From DASPJQ01 sp035299065 (GTDB taxonomy: Bacteria; Bacteroidota; Bacteroidia; Flavobacteriales_D; UBA2798): 45,817 nucleotides of DNA. The translations under genes were made by a program, and so were the position numbers. Positions 44,974-45,817 of the stretch are shown piece by piece. The stretch lies in assembly GCA_035299065.1 (NCBI GenBank), contig DATGXI010000155.1, forward strand, positions 1-45,817, written 5' to 3'. The notes below the pieces were generated by a model. That model had not been told where the DNA came from. It made no database searches and worked only from the letters and a program-made list of their open reading frames with translations. Positions within the stretch are counted from its first letter, which is position 1, and every line of letters begins with the position of its first letter.

Positions 44974-45817
44974 ATGAATTTTAGCGAAGTACGAGAACGA
45001 TTTGAAGCCTTGCTGCAGAATGAGAACCTTGAAGAGATCAAGCAGGAAGCAGGCGATTTAACACGTGAATTTTACAATTTACTTGATCGCAGGCCCGCGC
45101 GCACCGAAACCGAAAGTGAAGGCGAAGTTGACTATGCCGATGATGATCATATTGAAAAGATCAAGGAGTCGGTGAAAATTTACCGTGAGCGTTTGGAAAA
45201 AAACAGGCAGGACCGCGACAACATTGAGCAGGACAACTACAAAAAGAAAAAAGATGTGGTGGATGAACTCACACGCCTCATCAGTGAAGAAGAAAACATT
45301 TCAAAAGCGTATTTCCGTTTCAATGAATTAAAGGAAGTTTGGCGCAACATTGGTAACGTTCCACAGGAAAAACAACAGGATGTGCAAAATGAATACAGCC
45401 GTCTTGTTGAATTGTTCCATTACAACATGAATATTTACAAGGAACTTCGCGAGAATGATCTGAAGAAAAATATTGCGCTTAAAAATGATATCATTACCCG
45501 TATTGACGCCCTGAAAGAAAAAACAAACATGAAGGAACTTGACACCGCGTTAAGGAACCTTCAGCGTGAATGGGACGATACAGGTGCTGTGCCAAAAGAG
45601 AACTGGGAAGAGTTTCGCGTACGTTACTGGGCATCGGTTCAGGAAATACAAGGGAAGTTAAAATCGCATTACGAAGAAAAACGCCAGGTACAAGTGCAGG
45701 CACTTGATGCTAAAAAAGCATTGATTGAAAAAGCAAAAGCCATCAGTAAATCACACAACTCGCCCAAAGACTGGGAAAATGCAACCAAACAATTGATTGA
45801 TTTGCAAAACGAGTGGA
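44974..45817 (+). CDS. DUF349-repeat protein (3' end outside window)
   Basis: The frame opens at ATG 44974 (MNFSEVRERFEALLQNEN) and runs off the window end after 281 codons. After an acidic helical N-terminus, ~80-residue helical repeats follow with the DUF349 core of a conserved Trp and a G-x-VP turn: LKEVWRNIGNVP (W123), LQREWDDTGAVP (W200), and a third cut off at LIDLQNEW (W281). The 77- and 81-residue spacing supports tandem repeats. The protein is soluble and coiled-coil-like. The family function is unknown to me. Confidence 0.88.
   Translation, partial: MNFSEVRERFEALLQNENLEEIKQEAGDLTREFYNLLDRRPARTETESEGEVDYADDDHIEKIKESVKIYRERLEKNRQDRDNIEQDNYKKKKDVVDELTRLISEEENISKAYFRFNELKEVWRNIGNVPQEKQQDVQNEYSRLVELFHYNMNIYKELRENDLKKNIALKNDIITRIDALKEKTNMKELDTALRNLQREWDDTGAVPKENWEEFRVRYWASVQEIQGKLKSHYEEKRQVQVQALDAKKALIEKAKAISKSHNSPKDWENATKQLIDLQNEW

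Overview
The window comes from a member of the Bacteroidota, most likely a flavobacterium-like lineage. The evidence is type IX secretion (T9SS) cargo proteins with C-terminal sorting domains, a TonB-dependent receptor with an N-terminal carboxypeptidase-regulatory-like domain, a PorV/PorQ-type barrel, an RprX/RprY-like two-component pair, DUF4286 and DUF349 proteins, and promoters of the Bacteroidota type (TTG/TTTG, then TAnnTTTG). No tRNA, rRNA, CRISPR array, integrase or insertion sequence was seen. The DNA looks like ordinary chromosome.

Layout. 1-13943 is a surface/export locus: a giant secreted protein with its own terminator, then a probable operon of TonB-dependent receptor, second giant paralogue and PorV-like barrel. 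13958-23819 is a long plus-strand run: greA, a HIT protein, serS, a lipoprotein, a TPR protein, DUF4286, a membrane protein, rsmA, a Coq4-like protein, a secreted M43 metalloprotease and a DUF4262 protein. 23865-28542 is minus strand: an ABCG-like exporter fused to an N-terminal helical domain, a small exported protein and a lipoprotein. 28800-36568 is mainly plus strand: pfkA, an outer-membrane-like protein with a damaged start, a YjbR protein (minus), an FAD/Rieske oxidoreductase, a B12-type radical SAM protein and an S37-peptidase-like protein that appears to have lost its catalytic Ser and His. 36578-39619 (minus) is a two-component system preceded by a kinase-less copy of its own sensor domain. 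It faces a divergent acidic T9SS cargo gene (39759-40694) across an intergenic region with four TTAAC direct repeats about one helical turn apart. 40918-44797 (minus) holds two short membrane-protein operons around a small winged-helix regulator. Each operon begins with the same palindrome, ACTTTG-N5-CAAAGT, over or near the -10 type element. The window ends inside a DUF349 protein.

Most interesting points. (1) The receptor / giant protein / PorV-like module, whose two giants share an unusual C-terminus ending RPTDLDNF. (2) The kinase-less sensor paralogue translationally coupled to the real histidine kinase. (3) A complete-looking regulator-operator pair at 43782-44822. (4) A terminator-like hairpin in the greA leader, resembling the layout known from E. 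coli greA. (5) A probable S37 pseudopeptidase. (6) Degenerate seven-base tandem repeats at two distant intergenic sites. (7) A Coq4-type metal motif in a lineage expected to make menaquinone, not ubiquinone. All family assignments are from motif recognition without database searches.
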